Assembly (NCBI GenBank): GCA_963693285.1
Contig: OY848917.1
Location: 9,734,192-9,798,191 of the forward strand
From: Xestospongia muta
Taxonomy: Eukaryota > Porifera > Demospongiae > Haplosclerida > Petrosiidae
Length of the DNA stretch: 64,000 bases
Direction: 5' to 3'
A program made the position numbers and the translations under genes. Positions 23,470 to 34,891 of this stretch are shown in pieces (position 1 is the first letter of the stretch; each line of letters opens with the position of its first letter). Below the pieces are notes generated by a model. The model did not search any database. It saw nothing but the letters and a program-made list of their open reading frames with translations, and had not been told where the DNA came from.

Positions 23470-23745
23470 AACCACTTTTGAGAACACTTTCTCTAATGAG
23501 ACACTAAAGCCTTGTAACATATCTTAAAAGACTTATACTGGCCAACCCCTACCTGTCCTGGGAAGTGTAGAAGTATACATAGAGTACAATGCTCAATCAG
23601 AAACTCTGCCGTTAATTGTTGTTGAAGGAAACAGGCCAAATCTGCTAGGGAGAAATTGGCTAGAAAATATTAGACCTGACTGGGCTAACATTTACAATGT
23701 CACACTCAGCCAACCTCTTGAAAAGGTATTGCAGAACCATTAGGA
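23400..23745 (+). pseudogene. Aspartic protease of element 2
   Basis: The motif EVDTGAALSIIS (near 23430) carries the catalytic Asp-Thr-Gly, and NLLGRNWLENI closes the domain. There is a TAA at about 23525 between them. Confidence 0.75.
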
Positions 23746-23766
23746 GTTCTTTCGTGAGGAGCTTGG

Positions 23767-24415
23767 GTGCCTAAGGTCATCACCTGCAAAACTTTACATT
23801 GGCCAGATGCTCAACCGAAATTTTATAAGGCCAGACCTGTCCCATATTTTCTGAAACATAATATTGAACTAGAATTACAGAGACTGCAGAAGCAAGGTAT
23901 TATTAAGCCAGTTGAGTGCTCTGACTGGGCTACACCCAATGTTGAAAGCCAATGGAAATATCCATTTGTGTGGAGACTACAAAGTAACTGTTAATAAATA
24001 CACACAGAAAGATGTTTACCCACTACTAAAAGTAGAGGATATTTTTCCAACATTAGGAGGTGGAGCTGTATTTTCAAAAATAGATTTGACAAGTGCTTAT
24101 CAGCAAATTGTATAGATGAAGAGTCAAAAAATACACCATCATCAATACACATAAAGGACTATTCCGTTACAAACGACTACCCTTTGGAGTATTGACCGCT
24201 CCATCAATATTTCAACGACAAATTGAATGCATTTTACAGGGACTACCAGGTGTTTGTGCATACCTTAATGACATCCTGGTAATGGGAAGTGATGAACAAG
24301 ACCATCTAATGAATCTCGATCAAGTACTTAATAGTCTGAAAACGGCTGGCCTACCATCCAACAAGCCAAGTGCACTTTTGCAACAAAATCCATTGAATAC
24401 TTGGGCCACATAATA
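23767..24415 (+). pseudogene. Reverse transcriptase of element 2
   Basis: It has KFYKARPVPYF, then the fingers (IIKPVECSDWATP), a frameshift, CGDYKVTVN, SKIDLTSAYQQIV, another break, then QGLPGVCAYLNDILVMG. The catalytic YxDD box is YLND, with the first Asp changed to Asn. Non-functional. Confidence 0.8.
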
Positions 24416-25058
24416 GATTCAACTGGGCTGCACCCTTCACCAACAAAAGTAGAAGCGTGTACTAGAACCTAACAACGTCACTGAGCTCAAATCATTTTTA
24501 GGACTTATAAATTATTTTTAGGACTTATAAATTATTATTGCAAATTTTTACTTATCTTCACTTCTTTCTCCTCTCTATATGTTGCTCACTCAGAACACAC
24601 CATGGACCTGGTCCACCACTTAACAGAATGCCTTTTGTAAAGCAAAGGAACTCTTAACTTCCTCCACAGTACTCACCCACTACGATCCTTTCAAAGAGAT
24701 CATCTTAATGTGTGATGCCTCACTATTTGGTGTGGGAGCAGTCTTAACTCATCATATGGAGGACAGAAGTGACAGACCAATTGCCTATGCATCTCGCACC
24801 TTATCCACAGCCGAGAAGAAGTACTGTCACTTGGAAAAAGAAGGATTAGCCATTGTTTTTGGTGTAAAACGTTTTCACCAGTTTCTCATTGGACGGAAAT
24901 TTACTATGTTTTCTGATCATCAACCACTCAAATATCTCTTTTCAGAATCTCGGCAAGTACCAGTATTGGCTTCATCCAGAGTTCAACATTGGGCACTCAC
25001 CTTAACAATGCAGTACCGTCCAGGATCAAAAATGGCGAATGGTGATGCTCTCAGTTGA
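24416..25058 (+). pseudogene. RNase H of element 2
   Basis: From 24708 the open frame has [44 protein letters not shown] and [11 protein letters not shown], ending MANGDALS at a TGA where Arg is expected. A 21-bp direct repeat (ATTTTTAGGACTTATAAATT type) lies at about 24494-24535. Confidence 0.8.
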
Positions 25059-25097
25059 GCGCCAATACCAGAAAGCCCCCAAACTGTACCTCACCCA

Positions 25098-26459
25098 GTG
25101 GATCTAGTGTTTCTCATTAACCATCTCTCACATGCTATTGTCACAGCAAATCAAATTAGGTTATGGACTGAAACAGACCCACTATTATCAAAGGTATATC
25201 GCCAGGTACAACAAGGATGGTTTATTACTGAACCAGAGGTATCCTTACAACCGCGGAAAGATGAACTAAGCATCCATCAAGGATGTCACTTATGGGGAAC
25301 TCATGTTATTATACCCCTACCTGGTAGATCAATCATTTTAGACCAACTACATGAGACCCATCCCGGAATTACACACATGAAATGTCTCACTCGCAGTTTT
25401 GTATGGTGGCCTGGGTTGGATCAAGCAATTGAAGACAAAGTTAAACATTGTCGATCATGTGAAGAAACTCGTAATGTTCCCACCAAGGCCATTGCCGATC
25501 ATGTGAAGAAACTCGTAATGTTCCCACCAAGGCTCCAATTCACCCTTGGGAATGGCCAAGTAGACCATGCTGGCCCAGTGGCTGAAAAGATGCTGTTGAT
25601 TATTGTAGACGCCCACTCAAAGTGGATTGATACTCAAGTTGTTCCATCTACTTCTGCTAGTGCCACTATTGCAGTCCTTCAGTCAGTGTTTGCTACACAT
25701 GGCATACAAGAACAATTAGTCTCTGATAACGGTACTGGTTTTGCTAGTGAGGAATTTAAGGAATTCACTAGTCACAATGGTATTCATCATACATTTACTT
25801 CACCATACCATCCAGCAGCTAATGGACTACCTGAACGTGCAGTTTAAGTTATTAAGAGAGCCCTAGACTCATTAAAAGAAAGGGGAAGACATTACTGGAC
25901 ATTTGAACAAGTTTCTTTTGCATTACAGGGTTATTCCCCATTCCACAACAGGTGTTTCACCGTCTGAACTCCTCATGGGCTACCGAATTCGTACTACCTT
26001 TGATAGAGTCTTCCTAAATGTAGGACAAAAGGTTTTTACATAAGCAAGAACAGCAGAAAAAAAATGTCAATACAGGACGTATTTGTCACCATTTTATTGT
26101 TTGAGATAAAGTGTATGCAAGAAGCTATTGTGGAAGGAAAGAAAAATGGATACCAGCAACTATCATAAAAATCACAGGACCATTGTCATATGTAGTGAAA
26201 ACGATCGACAATTTAGAGTGGCAAAGACACAAGGACCAATTAAGGGCACGTCACATAGCAGATGATGTATGTAAACCATTGGATGACATGGACTTTGACA
26301 GTTTTCCCTTACCTATGGTTCCTCCACAGAACCTTGACAGTTCAAGAAGCTATACTTCAAGTCAAAATACCAATAGGGATGTTCCTCCATCCTATACCGA
26401 TTCAAAGATCTAATAGACTAAGACACCCTCCAAACCGATTTACCCCTCCCCTGTCTTGA
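25098..26459 (+). pseudogene. Integrase of element 2
   Basis: It shows the zinc-binding region (HETHPGITHMKCLT, then KHCRSCEE), catalytic core motifs (IIVDAHSKWID, VSDNGTGFASEEFKEF, PYHPAANGLPERAV) and a C-terminal tail to about 26459. A 44-bp direct duplication (near 25456-25543) was inserted between the zinc region and the core. Stops and shifts follow 25847. Confidence 0.8.
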
Positions 26460-26476
26460 ACTATGGAAGGAGGAGG

Positions 26477-26667
26477 TGTAGTGACTTAATATTAATGTTT
26501 ATTAACTAATTGTAATAACTACTACTATATAATCCTTATGATTTTGTGTTACAGTTCAGTTGTCGTTCCGTTCGTATTTTGTTACTAATACCATTTGGTT
26601 ATTATTCAACGATCAATGGTTCTATTGAGATTACATCCTAACTATTGTGTTGTAGTAGAATACCACA
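26477..26667 (+). repeat. 3' LTR of element 2
   Basis: Pairs with 22262-22451 and is followed by the CATAG target duplication. Confidence 0.92.
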
Positions 26668-27300
26668 CATAGAGTGGAGAGACATAAACAGAGTTACCAG
26701 CCAATTCAGTAGTGTTGTTTTCAAAACCCAATATGCCATTAAATTGAGAAATATTCTGACCCACAACTTGAATAGTACACAATGGGTTTGTCATAGGAAG
26801 ATTTCTGGCTTTGTATGAGTAAATTGCATCACCATAAAAGGATGCACTGTTGTTAAAGTGACATAAGTTGAATTATGATTTCTGGCTTTGTATGAGTAAA
26901 TTGCACCACCATAAAAGGATGCACTGTTGTTAAAGTGACATAAGTTGAATTATGAATGAAGAGATGTGATGATGAATCAAGTTGAATAGCAGCTCCATGA
27001 CTGGCTTTGTTGTTATTGAATGCTATTATACCATTCAAATGAATGTCACTGTTATTAGCTTGTATTGCTGAACTTGTCATATTTTGAAAAACATTATTGT
27101 TCCCATTGATCCAAACAGATGCTGTGTTGACAAAAACAACTTTGCCAGCACTCAATGCTGTATTAAATATATGGCGATTCAATATAGGTATAGATTGATA
27201 TGTCATGTATTGCATAAAGAAGCGTAAGTTTTTATGCCCATTAGTTGTTTCTGATAGAATAAATGGATTACACACTCCACTGTACATTTTGTGCAAAATT

Positions 27301-28061
27301 GAAATTATTGAGGTGAATACTCAATATCATTGACAACTTTTGAATGATAAAAAATATTATAATTTCATACAGTGGTTTAGATTTCTTTGAATACACATCT
27401 TTAATACTTATACAATTAACACTAAACAGTACTAGCCCCACTTTCAATTAACTTTCACTTTTACTTAAACAAGAATAATATTACATGGATCATTATTTAT
27501 ATATTCCATGGCCTATTAGACATATATGGTCATAATTTTGCTGATATCATAAAACTTAATGGACAAACTTCTGCATTATCCGATTATACTACTACATTGT
27601 ATAATGGATTTTAATTTTAAATTCTTAAATAAGTCTGAAAATTCAAAAAATATGAAAGGAATATTACATTTTTTCTTAATTGATTAACAGAATATCAACG
27701 TTAAGTAATATAGACATATTATATTGAATCATTTGCTTCTGTTGTCACATTATAATAGAAAAGAGATTGCAAAGAATGTACCTATTATGCATCATCATTT
27801 TATAATGCATCGTTGCATAATTGAATATTTTAGATAACTTTAGATTATTAAAATTATAACATCATAATTGTATATCTATACAATATAAAAAAGAAAATTA
27901 ATAGGTAGTTAATAATAACAACACAATCTTTATAATAGCAAGCACAAAAACCTTATATTGACTTATTATTATTGTTCACATTATAATATGTGTACCACTA
28001 TACTTTACATTATATACGTGATAAGATTTTCTCTTTCATCTGCATCATCCTCCATTATTTG
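27301..28061. other. Intergenic, duplicated then unique AT-rich
   Basis: 27320-27475 repeats 16600-16755. The remainder to 28061 has no supported gene. Confidence 0.6.
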
Positions 28062-29393
28062 TCATTCACAATACTCCTCAATAATTCCTTGAACATTGAT
28101 ATCAGAGGGTTCTTCTCTAGTACGACATTTATATCTAACTGCTACTACAGCATAGAATACTAACATTGGTATCATAGCAACGGCTTTAACACTAAGAATA
28201 TATCCCGAGGTGCTTGAGCTAAAATAAATTCCATTACTGTCAAAAAAACAAGTAAAAATGTAAGCCCATTAAGTGCTTGAGGAATTATTAAATAATTGTA
28301 GCTTTGAATGTCAGAAATAAAAGATTTGTTGGTATATAAAAGATTGTTATTAAAGTGAGGACATTTAGTAATAGGATCACTTAAAGCTATGAAGAATTCC
28401 AGCACTTGTAGAAACAGTACAGCAATTAATCCACAAAGCAACCCTAAGAACATTCTTTTTAACATGCTCAGAGTACATCTTGTAGCTATATATTGTAGAA
28501 TTAACTGATACAAGGGGATTCCAATTAAAATGACAAGAGCACTCACTCCAAATGTGTCTATAGTGATAAAAGTATACCAAAGAGAAGCAGAGGATGTAAC
28601 ATTAGCTGCTAAAGCTTTGATGTGTTTAGCAGTTGTAGCGGTCTGATCTGTAAATTGAAAACCTATCAATGATACAAAAATTAAAATCATTCTTAGGAAA
28701 GGTTTGACATTTTCAACTTCTTCTGTAGAAAAGGGCCCCCCATAACGATATTTTGCAAAGTCTAATCGACATGTTTGCTCATCGCCATATGTAAATGCAC
28801 TTCTGTGTTCTGCAGTTTTATGATAAATGGAATATTGTATTACTTTAACAATAACTTTAGCTGGATTTTTCCCTGCAGGTTCAATTTCAAAGAGTTGAAT
28901 TCCTCTTTTCATTATAACAATTGCCAGCACTAAAGCTATTATCTGGATTACACTTGCCAGAAGTAAAGGAAGATAGACAGTGGATGTAGTAATCAGATTT
29001 ATTAAGATAAGAAACCCTTGTCCAATGAACATAGACCAAAAATACCAATGTACAAAAGAACTGAGCTGACTAGAAGAAGCTTCAGGCATTTGATCAGTAC
29101 CAAATTGAATTGCATTTGCTTCAGATAGAGCTAAACCTAACTGTATCATAGCATATGCTACTACAATGACCAATAATATGTACCATTGACTAGCCAGAGA
29201 TTCATTTATGATAAAAGCAACAAATATTACAAGTACTACAACTGTATAATGTTAGAATATGAGCAAATAAACTCCATAAAACAACACTTAGAGTGGCTAC
29301 TGGACACTTTCTTGATGGACTAAAACATACATCATTACAGAAACATCAACTGTACTTCATCTTGTTGTTGCTTATGTCCAGCAAGAACTCCAT
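28062..29393 (-). pseudogene. POT/SLC15-like proton-coupled transporter (copy B), damaged
   Basis: The long frame 29173-28172 covers most of a multi-pass transporter. It has the loop motif QTCRLDFAKYRYGGPFSTEE followed by FLRMILIFVSLIGF, typical of sponge POT (PTR2) proteins that import small peptides or similar solutes with protons. Relative to copy C it lacks about 200 bp near 29240 (including the PLADILADMYLTRLKA region), joined at a short AGTACTA-type match. The N-terminal Met would be at 29391-29393. Near 28195 the frame is lost after ILAQAPRD. The last helix and tail (IPMLVFYAVVAVRYKC ... GIIEEYC) continue in another frame to a stop at 28062. Confidence 0.8.
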
Positions 29394-29900
29394 ACATATA
29401 AACTGATTCCCACTCCTAACTCAGAACATAACTACATGTGGTTATACAGTTATGACTTTCAATATCAATAGTGATAGAGAATGTTGTTATAAACCTCTTT
29501 GACTAACTTACTGATGTTTTTATAATAGATCGTGAACAAGTAATAAAAACAGGTTATGTCAGAGTTAGTTTCAATACACACTCAATAATTTTTCATCTGG
29601 ACATGACTGCAGCATATTGACTCTCAGATATATTATATAAATGATCTAAGTCAAAGTTCATGGGAGTACACAGTGCTACAATATTTAGTTAACATTCATG
29701 AGTGACTTCATTCTGACAGATCCTCAACTCAATATGGATATTTCGTATGAAGCACCTTTTGTAAATTTTTGTACCTCTAAATAGAGATACGTGCTCATGT
29801 GCAGAATGCATGCGCAAACAATCATCTTGTTCCACGTGGTTCATGTAATAGATTTAGGATGTCTTTTAATAGTAAACTTGAGTAAGAATACAAAGAAGGT
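29240..29900. repeat. Duplicated intergenic block, copy B
   Basis: Nearly identical to 35693-36360 (for example GAATGTTGTTATAAACCTCT and ATAGAGATACGTGCTCATG), with a decayed third copy at 16985-17290. The copy extends with more changes to about 30118, where copy C of the transporter begins abruptly. Confidence 0.9.
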
Positions 29901-30533
29901 ACCCATAATGCTTAAATGTAATTTTAATTGATTAATCGAATTAAATTCAAAGAATATTGACTAACAAAGGCTATACAAGTCAGTGACATGCTTTTGCAGT
30001 CATGTAGAACAATGCAGATAGACTTATATGAATGATGAGTCAAACATTATACCAGTTTTGTAACTGGATTTGTTGTTGTAAATTCACTATCAAATGAATG
30101 TCACTATTATAAGATTGTAGTATGAGTACCATATACCTATTAAAAAGCCTTGCATATCTCGAGGTGCTTGAGCTAAAATAAATTCCATTACTGTCAAGAA
30201 GACAAGTAAAAAAGTAAGCCCATTAAGTGTTTGAGGAATTATTAAATAATTGTAGCTTTGAACGTCAAAAATAAAAGATTTGTTTCTATATAACAGATTG
30301 TTATTAAAGTAAGGACATTTAGTAATAGGCTCAGTTAAAGCTATGAAAAATTCTAGCACTTGTAGAAACAGTACAGCAATTAATCCACAAAGCAACCCTA
30401 AGAATATTCTTTTTAACATGCTCAGAGCACATCTTGTAGCTATATATTGTAGAATTAACTGATACAAGGGGATTCCAATTAAAATGACAAGAGTACTCAC
30501 CTCCAAATGTGTCTATAGTGACAAACGTATACC

Positions 30534-30734
30534 AGATCAGATTGTTTACATAATGTAATGTGTGTTGTATAGTATCTGTGATATGAATATTCAGTGTATG
30601 AGGACATGTTTGATTTGCTAGAACATTCTATCACATGGTGTATCTAGAATATTCTTTTTCTTTGTTACATTTTTATATATCCTTGAGTTTTGTTTCCAAG
30701 TCAGTCTTTGTCAATCTTACAAATAAAACTATCA
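30534..30734 (+). repeat. 5' LTR of the copia element, left end lost
   Basis: Matches 34698-34891 and ends AAACTATCA. Confidence 0.85.
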
Positions 30735-30748
30735 GGTTATGAGCCCAG
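30735..30748 (+). other. Primer binding site of the copia element
   Basis: GGTTATGAGCCCAG directly follows the LTR. It matches, at 13 of 14 bases, the complement of the anticodon stem-loop of eukaryotic initiator tRNA-Met (CTGGGCCCATAACC, recalled). This is the half-tRNA priming known from Drosophila copia, rather than priming from the tRNA 3' end. Confidence 0.75.
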
Positions 30749-30777
30749 CATTGCCTAAATAAGGAGTAAAGCAAGAG

Positions 30778-31370
30778 ATGGCAGAGAAGACTATAATAGT
30801 TCTACTGACGGGATCCACTTATCCTATGTGGAAAGTCCAGTGCAAGATGAGTCTTATGAAAGATGGACTGTGGGGAATTGTCAATGGGAGTGAAGGAGCT
30901 CCAGAGGAGGGTACTAACAGGTACTCCAAATTCGCATCCCAAAGGGATTGTACTCTTGCAACTATTGTTTTGTCCATTGACCCATCTTTGTTCTACCTTA
31001 TCAGTGATCCAAAGGACCCTATACCTCTTTTAGAATTGCTCGCTGGCCAGTTTCAAAAGGCGACGTGGGCAAACAAGCTAGCATTACGTCAAAGGAGAGT
31101 GAGAATTTTAAGACTACATTAAGGCTATCACTGAGATTTTCAACAAGTTAGCTGTAATAGGAGACAACATTGAAGATGAGGACAAAGTCATTTATCTGCT
31201 AGCTAGTCTTCCAGAATCGTATGATATGTTGGTCACAGCAATGGAAGATAATACTGATGTACCAGACATGAAGGCTGTCACTGAACATTGCTACACAAAG
31301 AACAAAAAATAAAGCATTGAAATGCCTCAAGCGCAACATTTGAAAGAATAAATGAATAAGTCATGGTGGT
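30778..31370 (+). pseudogene. gag of the copia element
   Basis: The ATG at 30778 opens 114 codons typical of copia gag (TYPMWKVQCKMSLMKDGLWG). A frameshift near 31115 follows, then a damaged continuation (LAVIGDNIEDEDKVIYLLASLP). One zinc-knuckle-like motif (CHFCKKF) near 31400 is destroyed by a stop. Confidence 0.8.
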
Positions 31371-31524
31371 AAAGCAGAAGAAACGAGGACCCAGATGCCA
31401 TTTTTGTAAGAAATTTTGACATATGTTTGAAGGTTTAAATTGGCACATGAGGAGTAATCCCTAAGTTAACTGTGCAGAGTCTAGAAGTCGAGATCATAAT
31501 TCTGATTGTGATGAAGTTGGTTGA

Positions 31525-31876
31525 GTGGTTCAACATGTTTTATCAGCTGGAGTCGAGATGTCACCTAGAGGAACTGGATCGTGGACTCAGGAGCTACTTA
31601 TCATATATGCAATGATCATAACTCATAACTGCACATAACTGTGTAATCTGAAGAAGACTCTTGATGTCATGCTTGGAGATGGTCATACGTTGAAAGCCAT
31701 GTGGTTCAACATGTCTTATCAGCTGGAGTCGAGATGTCACCTAGAGGAACTGGATCATGGACTCAGGAGCTAGTTGTCATATATGCAATGATCGTAACTC
31801 ATTTGTTGAACTGCGTAATCTGAAGAGGAGTCTTGATGTCACGCTTGGAGATGGTCATACGTTGAAAGCCATCGGG
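31525..31876 (+). repeat. 176-bp tandem duplication covering the protease active site
   Basis: Copies 31525-31700 and 31701-31876 both start GTGGTTCAACATG and both include the WIVDSGA-type protease motif. They differ by a handful of substitutions and a small insertion. Confidence 0.9.
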
Positions 31877-32984
31877 CGTGGAACAGTAATCTTGATGATA
31901 AAGAAAGGTTGCTTAATAAGCTAAGGAAGTGTATGCTACATGATGTACTGTTTGTTCCCAATCTTACCTGCAATCTACTAAGTGTGTTTAAAGCTGTAAA
32001 AAAGGGAATCTCAGTTACCTTTAATGAGCATGGATGTGTCATTAAGGATGCTAAACACAGATTGATCACTGTTGGAAACAAAGTTGGAAATCACTACCAT
32101 GTGATGTATGCTAAACTGAAGGATCATCTTTACACAGTTACAGAGCCAAAACTGCCAGAAAACGATGAACAGTTGTCAAGAGAACATCTGTGGCACTGTC
32201 GATATGGACTCCTTGGAGTGAAAAACCTTTAAAAACTAGCAAGTGAAACCTTGTAGAGGAGTATGACTATTATGCTTCGAAGCAAATCAGGTTCTGTGAA
32301 CCTTGCCTGAACGGCAAACACCAAAGAAGTCAATTTCCACCTTATAGTAAGAGGACAACAACTGAACCTCTGGAATTGGTCCATAGTGACGTCTGCAGAA
32401 AACTGTAGTCTAAATCCCTGAGTGGTGCTGAGTACTTCATTACATTCATCGATGATAAGACAAGGTATGTCTGAGTATATGTGATTAAACGTAAAAGTGA
32501 TGTATTCAAAAGATTTTGTGAGTGGAAGATGGAAGTGAAGAAATCGCTAGGAGAGTGGGTAAAGACACTTTGTACTGATAATGGGGGCGAGTATACCTCA
32601 AATGAATTTGAGGAATACCTCAGAAATGAAGGAATAAAGCATGAGCTTACCATTTCCAAGTGTACTGGGCAAGTGTCAGGACTAGTTAAGTCTTTTTGGG
32701 CTGAAGCACTTGCAACTGCTGTGTATTTTACGGAATCAATGTCCAACAAAAGCTATCAAAGGGAAGACCCCATACGAAGCAATCAGTGGTGAGAAACCAA
32801 AAGCAGGACATTTAAGAGTTTTTGGATGTACTGTGTATTCATACATTCCAAAGAGGAAAGACATAAGTTGGATGACAAAGCACGAAGATGTATCATCCTA
32901 GGGTATTCTACCAATCGAAAAGGATATTGTCTATGCTATCAAAACCATCGAAAAATTGTCCATAGTTGTGATGTAAAAATTCAA
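31877..32984 (+). pseudogene. Integrase region of the copia element
   Basis: It has the pre-integrase motif LWHCRYGLLG near 32190, then a damaged core with FITFIDDKTR-like and LCTDNGGEYTSNEFEEYL motifs (near 32565-32620), and PYEAISGEKPKAGHLRVFGC near 32770-32830. Several stops. Confidence 0.8.
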
Positions 32985-33179
32985 TTAATTTGTAAGCGGA
33001 GTTGAGAAGGAGACTCCAACAGAAATGTCAAGAGATGCACGAGTGATAATAGACTGTTCCAGGAATGATGTTGTAGCACTTAAAGATGACAAATCATCAA
33101 GAGAAGAAACTGAAGAACAGGAGAGGGATAATACAGAAAGCACTGTGACAGAAGAAAGAACAGAGCCGACAGTCAGACA

Positions 33180-33840
33180 ATCTAGGGATCTAGTGCCTCT
33201 GCCGAAAGATCGAAAGGTCATCATCAACAGCAAGTGGGATTTCTAATGTAAGTTAGGTGAAGATGTAGTAATTAAACGCTACAAGGCATGACTGGTTGAA
33301 CAGGGATACTCACAGAGACCAGGACTAGATTATGAAGAAACCTTCTCTCCTGTGGTTCATTTTGAATCTATTCGCTCAGTTATAGCTCTTGCCATTTGTG
33401 GAAAGATGAAACTCCATCAAATGGATGTAAAGACTACATTCCTAAATGGAGAATTAACTGAAGAAGTGTTCAAGAAACAACCCGAAGGTTTTGTTGAAGA
33501 GGGTAAGGAAAACTTAGTTTGTCGACTGAAACGAATCATCTATGGGCTAAAGCAGTCACCACGCTGCTGGAACAATATCCTTGATGATCGATCATCTAAG
33601 AACAATGAAGTTCGTACAAACAAAAGGTGATCCATGTTTATTTGTGTCTACTGATGGAGAACCTGTCATTATTGCAGTTTACATAAATGATATTTTAATA
33701 GCTGGAAGGACTGATAAGAGAATTGCTGAAGTGAAGACTGCCATCGCTAATCGATTTGACGTTAAGGATATGGGTGAATTGCACTATTTCTTAGGAGTTA
33801 AAGTTGTCCAAGACCTTGAGGCAGGTACTATATGAATGGG
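33180..33840 (+). pseudogene. Reverse transcriptase of the copia element
   Basis: Motifs run YSQRPGLDYEETFSPVV, KLHQMDVKTTFLNGELTEEV, RLKRIIYGLKQSPRCW, then VYINDILIAG. The catalytic box is YIND, with the first Asp changed to Asn. A frameshift lies near 33600. Confidence 0.85.
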
Positions 33841-34675
33841 ACAACCAACATATACAGAGAATCTTGTTTCACATTTCAGTATCCAAAAAGCCAAAGACCT
33901 GTAAGACACCAGTTAACCCTAGTCGGAAACTGACAAAAGCAAAGGATGACTCAACATACATTGATGGAGAATGGTATCAGTCTGCAGTTGGAAAGCTAAT
34001 CTACCTTTCCACAAGAACGAGGCCAGACAGGCCTTTGCTGTGAGCAACGTTGCCAAGTTTACAGCAAAACCTACTAAACAGCATTGGAGAGCAGTGAAGC
34101 ATATCTTACGGTATCTAGCTGGTACCACCAACTTTTGATTACTGTTCACCAGGAATGAATCAACTGAATGTACAGGATACTCGGATTCTGACTGAGCAAG
34201 AGATATTGAAAGATAGAAATAGATAGAAAGTCCACATCAGGGTAGCTATTCATAATGTCAGGAGCGCCTGTTAGCTGGAGAAGTAAAAAGCAATCATATA
34301 TAGGGTCGCCTACTGCTGAAACTGAATATATGTCCCTAACATTTGCAGCTCAAGAGGCTATTTGGCTGAATTGTCTTCATGTTGAACTACAGAAGGAGTC
34401 AATTACACCAGCTATCATATATGAAGACAACCAATCAGCTATATGTATGACTAAAAACCCAACATTTCATAGTTGAAGCAAACATATTGCCATAAAATAC
34501 CATTTCATAAGAGATGAAGTCAAGAAGGGAAAAATCGATGTTTGATACTGTAAGACTGAAGACATGATTGCTGATATGCTAACAAACGGACAATATGCTG
34601 AATGATTCATGAAACTAAGAGAAATGGCCAGAATAAAGGAATTACACCAACAATCTGACATAAAGTGAGAAGGAG
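33841..34675 (+). pseudogene. RNase H of the copia element
   Basis: It has [18 protein letters not shown], a damaged stretch, then SAPVSWRSKKQSYIGSPTAE, TEYMSLTFAAQEAIWL and YEDNQSAICMTKNPTFHS. TGA replaces Arg after HS. The tail (EDMIADMLTNGQYAE) reaches the purine tract. Confidence 0.85.
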
Positions 34676-34891
34676 TGTAGAAAAAGAGCACTTAAAGATC
34701 AGAGTGTTTACATAATGTAATGTGTTTTGTATGGTATCTGTGTATATGAATATTCAGTGTATGAGCACATGTTTGATTTGCTAGAACATTCTATCACGTG
34801 GTGTATCTAGAATATTTTTTTTCTTTGTTACATTTTTATATATCATTGAGTTTTGTTTCTAAGTCAGTCTTTGTCAAACTTAAAACTATCA
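34676..34891 (+). repeat. 3' LTR of the copia element
   Basis: 216 bp, TG...CA, full length. Confidence 0.8.

Larger units (their letters stand above)
22262..26667 (+). mobile_element. Ty3/gypsy LTR retrotransposon 2, degenerate
   Basis: A complete element of about 4.4 kb with 190-bp LTRs (TGTAGTGAC ... ATACCACA) and a perfect 5-bp target duplication CATAG (22257-22261 and 26668-26672). It has a tRNA-Ser primer site and the purine tract AAGGAGGAGG before the 3' LTR. LTRs differ by about ten sites and one indel. All coding parts are broken by shifts and stops. It sits 94 bp downstream of element 1 in the same host pseudogene, so the two insertions were independent. Confidence 0.92.
17286..27300 (-). 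pseudogene. PMP-repeat multi-pass membrane protein, decayed copy split by two retroelements
   Basis: Host pieces at about 17330-18411, 22168-22261 and 26668-27300 are collinear with 37490-39350 of the intact gene at 36789-40529. The first covers membrane-spanning and cysteine-rich regions (frames containing AIVLSSQCSNRIA and the piece at 18305-17973). The second is a short bridge. The third encodes part of the beta-helix ectodomain (NNNVFQNMTSSAIQANNS). The Ty3/gypsy elements at 18412-22167 and 22262-26667 separate them. The C-terminal third was removed by a deletion joining the intergenic block to the coding region near 17335. A 60-bp duplication lies at about 26810-26950. Non-functional. 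Confidence 0.85.
30534..34891 (+). mobile_element. Ty1/copia LTR retrotransposon, degenerate
   Basis: It has gag, protease, integrase, reverse transcriptase, RNase H in that order (integrase first, hence copia). The 3' LTR is 34676-34891 (TGTAGAAAAAGAG ... AAACTATCA) after a purine tract AAGTGAGAAGGAG. The 5' LTR starts only at AGATCAG, lacking about 22 bp, and the adjoining host DNA is also missing, so a deletion removed the left border. Many stops and shifts. Confidence 0.9.
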
